The notes beneath the pieces are model-generated. The model was not told the DNA's origin and did not search any database. It saw nothing but the letters and a program-made list of their open reading frames with translations. The position numbers were made by a program, and so were the translations under genes. From assembly GCA_009684525.1 (NCBI GenBank), contig WKKR01000002.1, forward strand, positions 806,001 to 870,000: 64,000 bases of DNA. The letters are read 5' to 3'. Numbering within the stretch: the stretch's first letter is position 1; the number at the start of each line of letters is the position of its first letter. This document shows, piece by piece, positions 24,419 to 34,900 of the stretch. This stretch comes from Geobacter sp. (GTDB lineage Bacteria; Desulfobacterota; Desulfuromonadia; Geobacterales; DSM-12255).

Positions 24419-27400
24419 ATGAGCATGCGTGTACGGGATAAGAGTAGGCTGCTGCAAGGATTCATGGGGTTTTTGCTGGTTGTGTCCCTCTGCTGCGTAC
24501 CGGGAATAGCGCAGGCGGAAATCCAGTGTTTTGACTGCCATGGAACACGGAACACGGTCGATTCGCGACCCGTTGATGCCCCGACCCGCGACATCTGGAC
24601 CGGCGGATTTCAGGGGAATCACCGCAGCCATATGCCTTCCGGCAACAGTCCGTCCGGCTGCGAGCCGTGCCACCCCGGCAGCTCGGGATATACGTCAAAT
24701 CACCGGGATGGCAAGATCCAGCTCGCCTCCAATATCAACGCTTCTCCCCATGCCGGCCGGTATGGTTCCTACTCCACGCCGCTTCCCCAGTCCCCTGTCC
24801 CAACCTTGAGCAGTTGTGCAAGCGTGAACTGCCACTTCGAGTCTCCATCCCCTACCTGGGGAAGTGCGCCCCTTGCTGGAAGCGACTGCTCCACCTGCCA
24901 TGCATCCCCTCCCGACAGCGACCGCCACGGGAGAAAGCATGGCCAGTATTACGGCACGGGCACTGCCAGTTGCAACAAGTGCCACCCCGACCATACGGCT
25001 GAGGCTTCTCCACAGGGGCATGCCCTCGAAGCCGGCAAGCGCGGCCTGGATGTCCGTTTCACCACCGCCCCCAACACCTTTGGCACATACTCGGGGAACG
25101 TGGCCTATCCGAACTTCCTGCCGAGCCGGAACCCGACGCGCGACGGTGTCTGCTCCAATCTCTACTGCCACAGCAACGGCGCCGGCGGCGGCCCCATGGT
25201 TGCCCCCCGCTGGTCCGGACCGGCTTCCCGCTGCTACTTCTGCCACAAGGGAAAGACCAGCGACAATACCCCGCTCGACTGCGCCTCCATCGGCGGCACC
25301 TGGGATGCGTCGGCCGGGGTCTGCACCCCGTTCATCAACATGACTTCCAACGGCCATGCGCGGCTGGTGGGGGCGCAGTGGGTCAGGAAATATCCCTGCA
25401 CCTACTGCCACAACGCGACGGTCGCCGCGGTGACCGATTCCTACGGCAAGATCGTTGCCGACGGCGAGGTGGTCAAGGCGAAGCACGTCAACGGCACGCG
25501 CGAGGTGGTGATGGCGCCCCAGTGGAGCATCGTGGGGCGGCCCGCACCCTCCTACGATCCGGCGACCAAGGTCTGCGACAATGTCTACTGCCACAGCGAC
25601 GGCACCACCGACCCCGACCTGGTCAAGCCGTTTGCCTGGACCGAGCGGAAGACCGACTGCAACTCCTGCCACGGCCACCCCAGCGGCAGCTGCTCCAATG
25701 TTGGCTGCCACGACGGCAGGACCGATACCAACGGCAACATCTGGACCGTGAAGACGGCCTGGCCGTCAGGGCAGGAATGGAAGGCCTCGATCCCCATGTT
25801 CCCGAACCAGGGTCCGGGAACGGCACGGGCGAACTCCCATGCCCGCCATACGGAAACGAACTTTACCTGCGATCACTGCCATGCTGCCACCGTGCTCAAC
25901 GGCATCTGCACCGACTGCCATACCGAGGGGATTCCGCCCGGCCAGATGAGCGAGGTAGCCCATATCAATGCAGCCTACCACGTGAACAAGACCAAGGATG
26001 TGGTTTTCAAGGATGGCGGGTCGTACGACGCCGTGACCAAGACCTGCCGGAACACCGTCTGCCATACTGCCGGCAACGACCCGATCTGGGGGGGGTCGGT
26101 GAACAGCCAGGTGGTCTGCCTTTCCTGCCATGCCAGCACCAGCTCCGAAGTGGACAGCTTCTCCATCTTTGCCGGCACCAAGGCGACCATCAATCTCACC
26201 GAATGGGTGACCACCGGACATGGCCGGCCGACGTCGGCAGGTCCCTATCCTGCCAGCGGCAACCCGGCGGCGAATTTCCCCGGCAACCCCTGCTGGTACT
26301 GCCACGACAACAACGTCTTCCACAATGACGCCACCAATCCGTTCCGCCTGCGCAAGCACACCCAGTTCGCCAACCGCTTCGAGAAGGAATGCGTCTACTG
26401 CCACATGAGCGGTGAGGATGCCGAATGTCTCGGCTGCCACAATGCCACGGAGTCTCTTGCACCCCAGCTCGCGGATGCAACCGTGCTCGCCATGCATGGC
26501 GGCACCAACTACCAGTCGGGCTGCATGGCTCCATCCTGCCATGATACCGATGCCCGCCTGCACAAGTCCGGGGCCGGGTTCTGGACGAGCGCGCAGAAGG
26601 ATGACGTCAGGAACCAGTACATCATGATGGGGGTCTGTCTGAAGTGCCACGACGAGGACAGCGGCAACAAGTGCACCAGCTGCCACACGCCGCCGGAAAA
26701 CAACCCCTACAAATACACGGTCGGTTTCGATCCGGGGACCGGCTTCATCAAACCGCAGAAGGCAAAGGCCTCGTCGGTGCACTTCGGCTACAAGCACTAC
26801 CGGGAGTACCAGGGGAACGGGATCTGGAAGGGGGGCAAGTTCTGCTGGGACTGCCACGACCCCCATGGCGACAGCAACATCTTCATGGTCCAGGCCCAGG
26901 TGGCCACCTCCACCGACGGCACCATCGGTATCCCCCAGTCGCGTGCCGCGGTCGTCTTCACCCGGAAGCAGAGCGGGCTCGATTACGTCAAGATGACCGC
27001 ACCCTACAACGGCATCTGCAACGTCTGCCATGCGGCAGGGAGCCAGCACTACCGCGCCGACGGCGGTGACGGCCACAACTCCAGCAGGGTCTGCACCGGC
27101 TGCCACGAGCACCGTTTCTCGGACAGCCATGCTGACAACCAACCCTGCAACACCTGCCACCAGAACAAGCCGGTGCCGCGCCACTCGGTGTTCGGCCTGC
27201 CGCGCGACTGCACCAAGTGCCATACCGGCACCCTGGGCAAACGGACCGACGTCATGGGGCAGTTTGCCGGCACTTCCCACCACATCCAGGGGGCGACGGT
27301 GACCAACAGGCAGTGCTACACCTGTCACTGGGAATCGACCGCCGATGGGCTGATCGATGTCACCCATCACCAGGGGTATAACTACCGGAACTATTCGACG

Positions 27401-28852
27401 GTGAAGAACGCGCCGGTCGACCTGGTGGTCTGGGGACCGGGCACCCGGCCGACCGTGTACCGCCCCTATTCCACGGCCATCTCCTTCCTGGCGGCCAATG
27501 TCAGCTTCGGCATCGTTTCCACCGAGCGGAAGGAAGTGGCAAAGATCACCCCGCACTGTCTGAGCTGCCATAGCGACCAGAACAACAACACCCAGCCGTT
27601 CGGCGACTGCAAGACCCCCCGCCAGTACGCCTGGGACAAGCAGAGTATCGCGGCCCGCTATTCCCAGCAGGGGACCACCCCCTGGGGCAAATACCCGACC
27701 AACGGCAAGAGTGCCGTGGTCAAGGCGCTGTCGGCCCATGGCAATGCCGTTGCCAACCAGGGCGGATTCAGTACCACCACCGGTATCGATTCGACGATCC
27801 CGAACACCCGCGCCGGTTCCTCCAACGTCGCCTGCTTCGACTGCCACAACTCCCACGGCACCCGGGTGGTCGGCACCACATCGAGCTATGCGACCTTCAA
27901 CGGCACCAAGAACGGCGGCAACCTGAAGGAGACCCAGGCGGGCAAAGGCGGCTATGCCATGTCCTACATGGCCACGGCCAATCTGACCAGCGGGAGCGTC
28001 AACCCGTACAACGCCGGCGCGGGCCAGTGCTTCGACTGTCACATGACCCAGTCGAGCGGCAGTACGCCATGGGGATACCAGTCCACCTTCGGTGCCACCG
28101 CTCCCATCAAGGGGTACATGGATTCCCTCCGCTTCGGCCAGGCCACGGCACCCTTCATGGATCGCTATCCCTACAAGGTGATGCCGATCAAGGGTGGGCA
28201 CCTGCATGTCTCGTCGCCGCTGGAGAAAAGCCCGGAGCGGGCCATCGACGGCCTCTGCACCCCGTGCCACGACCCCCACGGCGTGAGCCCGACCATGGGG
28301 AGCAGGCAGGCCTACGGCGTGCCGCTCCTGAAGGGGACCTGGATGACCTCCCCCTACCAGGAGGACGCCTCTCAGACCGTTACCTCCAACTACCAGGGGG
28401 TTCCGCCGACACCGTATGTCTTTACCGACCAGCGGACCTTTGGCGGCGGCCGCATCAGCCAGGACGACGCCACCTTTGCCGGCCTCTGCCTCCGCTGCCA
28501 CCTGAAGCAGAACCTGACGGACGGGACCAACAAGAACCAGGCCTGGAAGAGCATCGACCGGGTGCACGAATCGGTCAAAGGGTGGGGCGCCAACACCGAA
28601 CACTCCTATCCATGCTCCAAGTGCCATACCTCCCACAACACCGGACTGCCGCGGCTCATGGTGACCAACTGTCTCGATCCCAAGCATCGCGGCAGGGTTG
28701 CGTCGGGCGGTACGCCGGGCTGGGGCTCGGGCGACGGCATTGAAGGCCCAGGCAGCGGCAGCTTCCCGCGGGGTGAAGGGCAGGCGGGCGTGAACTGCCA
28801 TCCGGCAGGGGCATGGCCCGACAACTCATGGAACAAGGTGACGCCGTGGTAG
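24419..28852 (+). CDS. Secreted multihaem c-type cytochrome, about 33 haem motifs
   Basis: The 1,477-residue protein has a signal peptide (about 1-33, ending GIAQA) and, counted by eye, 27 CX2CH sites plus 6 CX4CH sites (CASVNCH, CSNLYCH, CDNVYCH, CSNVGCH, CRNTVCH, CMAPSCH). Alternating CX4CH and CX2CH is the pattern of a Geobacter cytochrome family. Many free histidines could serve as distal ligands. It should be periplasmic or exported to the outer surface and act in long-range electron transfer. ATG 24419 has AAGGAG 5 bp upstream. The 3,639-aa surface protein starts 56 bp downstream. No inner-membrane anchor or lipobox is visible. Confidence 0.92.
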   Translation: MSMRVRDKSRLLQGFMGFLLVVSLCCVPGIAQAEIQCFDCHGTRNTVDSRPVDAPTRDIWTGGFQGNHRSHMPSGNSPSGCEPCHPGSSGYTSNHRDGKIQLASNINASPHAGRYGSYSTPLPQSPVPTLSSCASVNCHFESPSPTWGSAPLAGSDCSTCHASPPDSDRHGRKHGQYYGTGTASCNKCHPDHTAEASPQGHALEAGKRGLDVRFTTAPNTFGTYSGNVAYPNFLPSRNPTRDGVCSNLYCHSNGAGGGPMVAPRWSGPASRCYFCHKGKTSDNTPLDCASIGGTWDASAGVCTPFINMTSNGHARLVGAQWVRKYPCTYCHNATVAAVTDSYGKIVADGEVVKAKHVNGTREVVMAPQWSIVGRPAPSYDPATKVCDNVYCHSDGTTDPDLVKPFAWTERKTDCNSCHGHPSGSCSNVGCHDGRTDTNGNIWTVKTAWPSGQEWKASIPMFPNQGPGTARANSHARHTETNFTCDHCHAATVLNGICTDCHTEGIPPGQMSEVAHINAAYHVNKTKDVVFKDGGSYDAVTKTCRNTVCHTAGNDPIWGGSVNSQVVCLSCHASTSSEVDSFSIFAGTKATINLTEWVTTGHGRPTSAGPYPASGNPAANFPGNPCWYCHDNNVFHNDATNPFRLRKHTQFANRFEKECVYCHMSGEDAECLGCHNATESLAPQLADATVLAMHGGTNYQSGCMAPSCHDTDARLHKSGAGFWTSAQKDDVRNQYIMMGVCLKCHDEDSGNKCTSCHTPPENNPYKYTVGFDPGTGFIKPQKAKASSVHFGYKHYREYQGNGIWKGGKFCWDCHDPHGDSNIFMVQAQVATSTDGTIGIPQSRAAVVFTRKQSGLDYVKMTAPYNGICNVCHAAGSQHYRADGGDGHNSSRVCTGCHEHRFSDSHADNQPCNTCHQNKPVPRHSVFGLPRDCTKCHTGTLGKRTDVMGQFAGTSHHIQGATVTNRQCYTCHWESTADGLIDVTHHQGYNYRNYSTVKNAPVDLVVWGPGTRPTVYRPYSTAISFLAANVSFGIVSTERKEVAKITPHCLSCHSDQNNNTQPFGDCKTPRQYAWDKQSIAARYSQQGTTPWGKYPTNGKSAVVKALSAHGNAVANQGGFSTTTGIDSTIPNTRAGSSNVACFDCHNSHGTRVVGTTSSYATFNGTKNGGNLKETQAGKGGYAMSYMATANLTSGSVNPYNAGAGQCFDCHMTQSSGSTPWGYQSTFGATAPIKGYMDSLRFGQATAPFMDRYPYKVMPIKGGHLHVSSPLEKSPERAIDGLCTPCHDPHGVSPTMGSRQAYGVPLLKGTWMTSPYQEDASQTVTSNYQGVPPTPYVFTDQRTFGGGRISQDDATFAGLCLRCHLKQNLTDGTNKNQAWKSIDRVHESVKGWGANTEHSYPCSKCHTSHNTGLPRLMVTNCLDPKHRGRVASGGTPGWGSGDGIEGPGSGSFPRGEGQAGVNCHPAGAWPDNSWNKVTPW

Positions 28853-28908
28853 CCGACATGAGAAAGCGCACAGCAGAGAGTTTCCCGAAGATATGCGGAG
28901 GGGTTCAG

Positions 28909-31900
28909 ATGACGTGTCATTTCCATCCAGACGGCGTGCAGCGCCAGGCCAGAACAGCAGACCAGCTTCTGAGGCTCTGCCGGAATTCCCTGCTGGCGTT
29001 GCTGCTCCTGTTGCCCTGCATCGCCTTTGGTGCCGGTGGGGACATTATCTGGGAACATGGCGATTACCAGGCCGGGAAACAGGAAGCGAGGGCTTCCGTG
29101 GTCGACGGCAACGGCAACATCGTCATTGCCGGCTACCAGAACCTGGCCAATAGCACCAACGACGACTTCCTGACGGTCAAGATGGCCGGCGACGGCAGCG
29201 GCGTTCTCTGGCGGGCGCTCTACGACAAGGCGGGCGGCGCCGACCAGGCAACCGCCGTCGCGGTCGATTCGGACAACAACGTCATCGTCACTGGCTATGC
29301 CTGGAACGGCGTCAACAACGACATCCGGACCATCAAGTACGACGGCGCCACCGGCGCGGTCCTCTGGCAGCACAGCTTCAACGGGGCGGCAAACGGACAG
29401 GACATCAGCACGTCGATTGCGGTGGATGCCCTCGACAACGTCTACGTAGGGGGCTACACCCAGAACGCTTCCGGCTCCGAGGATTACCTCATCCTCAAAT
29501 ACGGGCCGGCCGGCCCCAATCCCGACGGGACGCCCCTCTGGCAGGCCACCTACCGCGGCACCGCGCCCGGCGCCAACAAGGTGGCATCCATCGCCGCCGG
29601 CGGCAATGGCGTGGCAGTGACCGGCCAGTCGTGGAACGGCGCCGCCTTCGACATCCTGACCCTGAAATACGACTTTGGCGGCACCAAGCTCTGGGAGCAG
29701 CGCTACACGGTCGGCGGGACCAGGCCGAGTGTCGGCAAGTACGTGAAGATGGACAGCGCCGGCAACGTGGTCGTCACCGGCTATGCGGCGAATGAGCTCG
29801 ACCTGGACATCCATACGGCCAAGTATGCCGGCGATACCGGCAACCCCCTCTGGCAGCGGACTTACAACGGCGCCTTCGACGACGAGCCGAGCGGGCTCTA
29901 TGTGGATGGGCAGGGCTCGGTCTACATTACTGGCTATACCTGGACCCTGACCGGGCGCAACGATTTCGTTACGGCTCGCTACAACGGGAGTACCGGGAGC
30001 GTTGCCTGGGAAAAGGTCTTTGACTCCGGCAATGGCGGCGACGACATCACCACCCCCACCGGCATCATCGTCGACCCGGCCGGCGATGTCTTTGTCACCG
30101 GCTACAAGGTCCTGGACGGCAACTACGATTTCATGACCATCAAGTACAAGAAGGACAACGGCAACCTGCTCTGGAGCAGCAGTTTCAACGGCACGGCCGA
30201 CGCCAACGACCGCCCGGTGGGGATCGGCCTTTCCCCGGCCGGGCTTTCCCCGCTTGGCGAGGTCCTGGTGGGGGGCTGGTCTGACAGTGGCACCACCGGT
30301 CTCGACTATTATGCCATCAAGTACGATCCGGGCCTGCTCGACCCGCCGACCATGCTGACCGCCCAGACCGTCTCCTCCACCTCGATCCGGCTCGACTGGA
30401 CCGTCAACTCCACCAACGAGGACGGCTTTGCCATCGAGCGCTGCGCCGGCATCGACTGTACGGCCTTTACTCAGGTCGCCACCGTCGGTGCCGGGATCGC
30501 CACCCATACCGACAGCGGCCTGGTCCAGGACGTCTACTATTACTACCGGGTCAAGGCCTACAATGCCGCCGACGGCAGTTCCCACTACAGCAACGTGGCT
30601 CAGTCGGTCACCACCTTTGTCACCTTTGCCCCGCCGGCCTGGACCCATCTTTTCAACAGTGCCGCCAACAGCGACGATTACGCCACGGCCATTGCCGTGG
30701 GGGGGGACAACAATCCGGTCGTCACCGGTTATAGCAATGCCTTTGCGCCGGGGTACACCTCCGGCACGCTCTCCTTCGACTACTATACGGTCAAACTGAA
30801 CCGGCTTGACAAGGCGCTGCTCTGGTCGGCCCAATACGACGATCCGACCAATGCCTCGGACATTGCCAACTGCATCGCTGCGGATGCGACCAATGCGGTG
30901 ACGGTGTCGGGCTATGCGACGCTCTACAACGGCCATAGCGGCGATGTCAATTCGCTTTTCACCATCAAGTACCCTGCCGGCGGGCCGCCCGCCATGGCCA
31001 GCGACCAGTACAACGGTCCCGTGGCTTCCGGCGCCACCGATGACCGTGCCGTGGCCATTGCCAGCGCCACCGATGCCTCCGGCAACACCGCCGTGGTCGG
31101 TTACGGCAAGAACGCCGACGGCAACGACGACATCTACCTGCTCAAGTACCGCGCTGACGGCACCAGGGCCTGGGCAGCCACCCCCTTTGCCGGCCCCGGC
31201 GGCGGGGACGACATCCCGGCGGCGGTCGCCTTTGCCCAGGATGGCAGCATCTACGTTACCGGCTACAGCGAGAAGGCGCCGGGAAGCGCCACCTACAATC
31301 TGTTCACCGCGCGCTACAACGGCACGAGCGGGGCGATCGTCTGGAGCGATATCTACAGCGTGACCGCCACGGGCGACAACAAGGGAAAAGGGCTCCTGGT
31401 CGACCCGTCAGGGGATATCTACGTTGCCGCTTCCGTGACCAATGTTGCCGGCAACCGTGACATCTACACCATCAAGTATCGCGGCAACAACGCGATGGCC
31501 GAGAAGCTCTGGCAGCGGGCCATCGACGGGGCAGCCCACGGCGACGACGAGGCGGCCGGCATTGCCCTGGACCCGATCGATGCCCGGATCGTCGTGGCCG
31601 GCACCTCGCTGACAGTGGCAGGCGACGCGGACATGCACGTCGCACGTTACAGCGCGGCCGGCGACCTCCTTTTGAACAAGGCCTACCTGCGGCCCGGCAG
31701 CAGCGAGGAGGCGCGGGCACTTGCCCTCGATTCCAACGGTAACATCTATCTGACCGGCCACACGGACACCGGCGGTTCCACCGACAGCCTGACGGTGAAG
31801 TTCGATTTCCAGGGGAACCTGGTCGGCGCCACCCTGTACAACGGGTCTGCCGGCCTGTTCGACGAGACCGGGGCCATTGCGGTCAACTCTCTTGACGAGG

Positions 31901-34900
31901 CGTTCGTGGCCGGCTACAGCGAAAATGCCGCCGGCAATGCCGACTACCTGGTCTACAAGATCGCTCCCAACACCGCGCTGCCGTCGGTCCCTTCTCCCTT
32001 TGCCGCCACGGCAGGGTATGCCACGGCCACCCTCAGCTGGACCGACCGCTCCCTGGTCAAGGCGGGCTACACCATCGAACGGAAACTCGGTGCCTGTTCG
32101 GCCGACAATGCCAATCCCTGGGGAGCGCCGGTCACCCTGGGGCCAACGGCAATCTCGTACACCGACAGCGGCCTGACTTCCGGCTCTTCCTACTGCTACC
32201 GGATCCAGACCTTCCAGTCCGGCGGTATTGTCTCCCGCTGGAACGAGACGTCTGCCACGACCCTGACCCCGACGGCGCCGGCATCGCCGAGCACGACGGT
32301 GATCAACACGACCCAGGTCAATCTTGCCTGGGGCGACACGACCACGGGCGAGGCCGGTTTCAGGGTCGAGCGTTGCGGCGGCGCGGGCTGCAGCGATTTC
32401 GCCCCGGTGGCAACCACCGCCGCCAATGCCGTGACCTATGCGGACACGTCAGCCTGCACCGGCAGCATATTCAGCTACCGTGTCTTTGCCTTCGGCGACG
32501 GCTGGGAGTCCCCCTCTTCGACGGTGGTCGTTGCCGCCGCAACCCCGGCGCCGAAGCAGCCGACAGCGCTGTCGGCAACCCGCACCTCCGAGGCCCAGAT
32601 CGCCCTTTCCTGGGGTGATACCAATACCGACGAGACCGCCTTCAAGGTGGAGCGCTGCAGCGGCGCCGGCTGCTCCGATTTTGCCGAGATCGCCTCACTT
32701 TCGCCCAACACCTATGCCTACAGCGATACCTCTCTGCTGCCCGACACCTCCTATAGCTACCGGATCAAGGTGGTCAAGAGCTCTTCGTGCGGCTGGGAGA
32801 TGACCAGTGCCACGGCAACGGCGGTCACCACACTGCTCGGCCCCGCATCACCGACGGTCGTTGCCGCCAGTACCACCCAGGCAAACTTCTACTGGGCAGA
32901 CCGGACGGCAACGGAGACCGGCTTCGAGGTCGAGCGTTGCCAGGGCATCGACTGCAGCGGCTTTGTGCAAGTGACCACCCGCGGGGCGGGAACGACCAGC
33001 TATTCCGACACCACCGTCTGCGCCGGCAGCACTTACAGCTACCAGGTGCGGGCGGTGAATGGCACGGTCCCCTGGTTCAGCGCCTTCACCAACCCGGTGA
33101 CGATCACCCTGCCTGCCCCGGTCGACCCGGTATTGACGGCCACCACGTATTCCGAGGTGGGGATCAGGCTGACATGGACCGACGTGGGGAGCGACGAAAG
33201 CGGTTACCGCATCGAGCGTTGCACCGGCACCGGCTGTATCAACCTGGCCGTCATCGGCACACTCGGGGCCAATACCCTGGCCTATACGGACCTGAACCTC
33301 ACCGCCGGCACCAGCTATACCTACCGTGTCACCGGCTTCAAGACCGCCACCTGCAGCTGGAGCCGGCCGAGTAATCTTGCCACCGCGGTGACCGCCATCT
33401 CCGGCCCGACCAACCTGACTGCCAAGGGGGTGAATACCACCCGGATCGACCTGGCATGGACCGACACCACTGCCAGCGAGACCGGCTTCGCTGTGGAGCG
33501 CTGCTCGGGTAGCGCGTGCAGCGATTTCACCCAGATCGCCGTTGCAGCGGCCGGTAGTGTTGCTTATCTCGACATGTCGGTCTGCAGCGGCCAGGTCTAT
33601 TCCTATCGGGTCCGTGCCGTGAACACGTCGGTGCCGTGGCAGAGCGACTACAGCCTCACGGCGGTCGGCGTGACACCGCTGCCCACCAACTTCCTGGCCG
33701 ATGCCAGCTTCGAAAACCCCACGACTTCCTGGACCGTTGCCGTCGGCACCACTACTGGCACCAGCTTCGATGCGATCGTTGCCTCTGAAGGCGTCAAAAG
33801 CCTCAAACTTGCGGCGACCGGGACCCTTCTCGGTCGCGCCCAGAGTCTCGCTGTGGTGGCGGGGCGGCAGTACCGCCTCTCCGGTTACCTCAATACCGCC
33901 CTGACTGCCGGGGCTGCCCAGTGCGACGTACTCGGCAGTGGTCTCGATTCCGCCGGGATCAGGATTGCCGTCGGCAGTGCCAATAACAACGCCGGCTGGG
34001 TAGCGCTGAGCGAGCTCGTCACCATCCCGACGGGGGTCAGCACGGTGTCGGTCAGGTGCTTTGCCGACAGCGGCTCCCAGGGAACGGCATACATCGATGC
34101 CCTGAAGTTCGAGACCGAAACATTCTCCCTGACGGCGACGCGCGCCTCAGAGACGCAGGTAAACCTGGCCTGGTCCGATATCTCCAACGACGAAAACGGC
34201 TATGCCATCGAGCGCTGTGCGGGTGCCGACTGCACCGATTTCACCTCGTTGGTGACGGTCGGTAGCAACGTCGTCAGTTACTCCAACACCGGCCTGTCAC
34301 CGAACACCCTCTATCGCTATCAGGTCAGGGCCTACAAGACCGCCGGTTGCGGCTGGTATACCGCCTATACTCCTGTCGCCGAGGCGACGACTACGATACT
34401 CGGGCCGACCGGCCTGACGGCTACCCCGGCCAATACCACCCAGGTGAATCTGGCCTGGACCGACCGGACCGCTTCGGAGACTGCTTTCTCCATCGAACGC
34501 TGCAGCGGCAGCAGCTGCACCGATTTTGCCGTCGTCGCCACCACCGCTGTCAATGCCGTTTCCTGGTCTGATACGGCAGTCTACAGCGGTACCTCCTATC
34601 GCTACCGGCTGCGGGCCGTCAAGGCCACGGTACCCACCTGGACGTCCGATTACAGCAGCGAAGTCCCAGTCACCACCCCGACCCCGGCAGCTCCGGTATT
34701 GACGGCGACCGCGATTTCCGAAACGCGGGTCAACCTCTCCTGGACCGATCCGACGAGCGACGAGTCGAATTACAAGGTCGACCGCTGCACCGGCAGCGGC
34801 TGCACCACCTTTGCCTTGATCACGACCCTGGGCGCCAGTGTCACCAGCTACCAGGACAGCGGCCTGGCAGCCAATACCACCTACACCTACCAGGTGCGGG

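Noticed and set aside
25766-28801. 1,011-codon minus-strand frame opposite the cytochrome
   Set aside because: Antisense to an unmistakable multihaem cytochrome; composition and lack of motifs mark it as a shadow.
28606-30936. 776-codon minus-strand frame opposite the first propeller of the giant gene
   Set aside because: A shadow of repetitive GC-rich coding sequence; no ribosome site and no domains.
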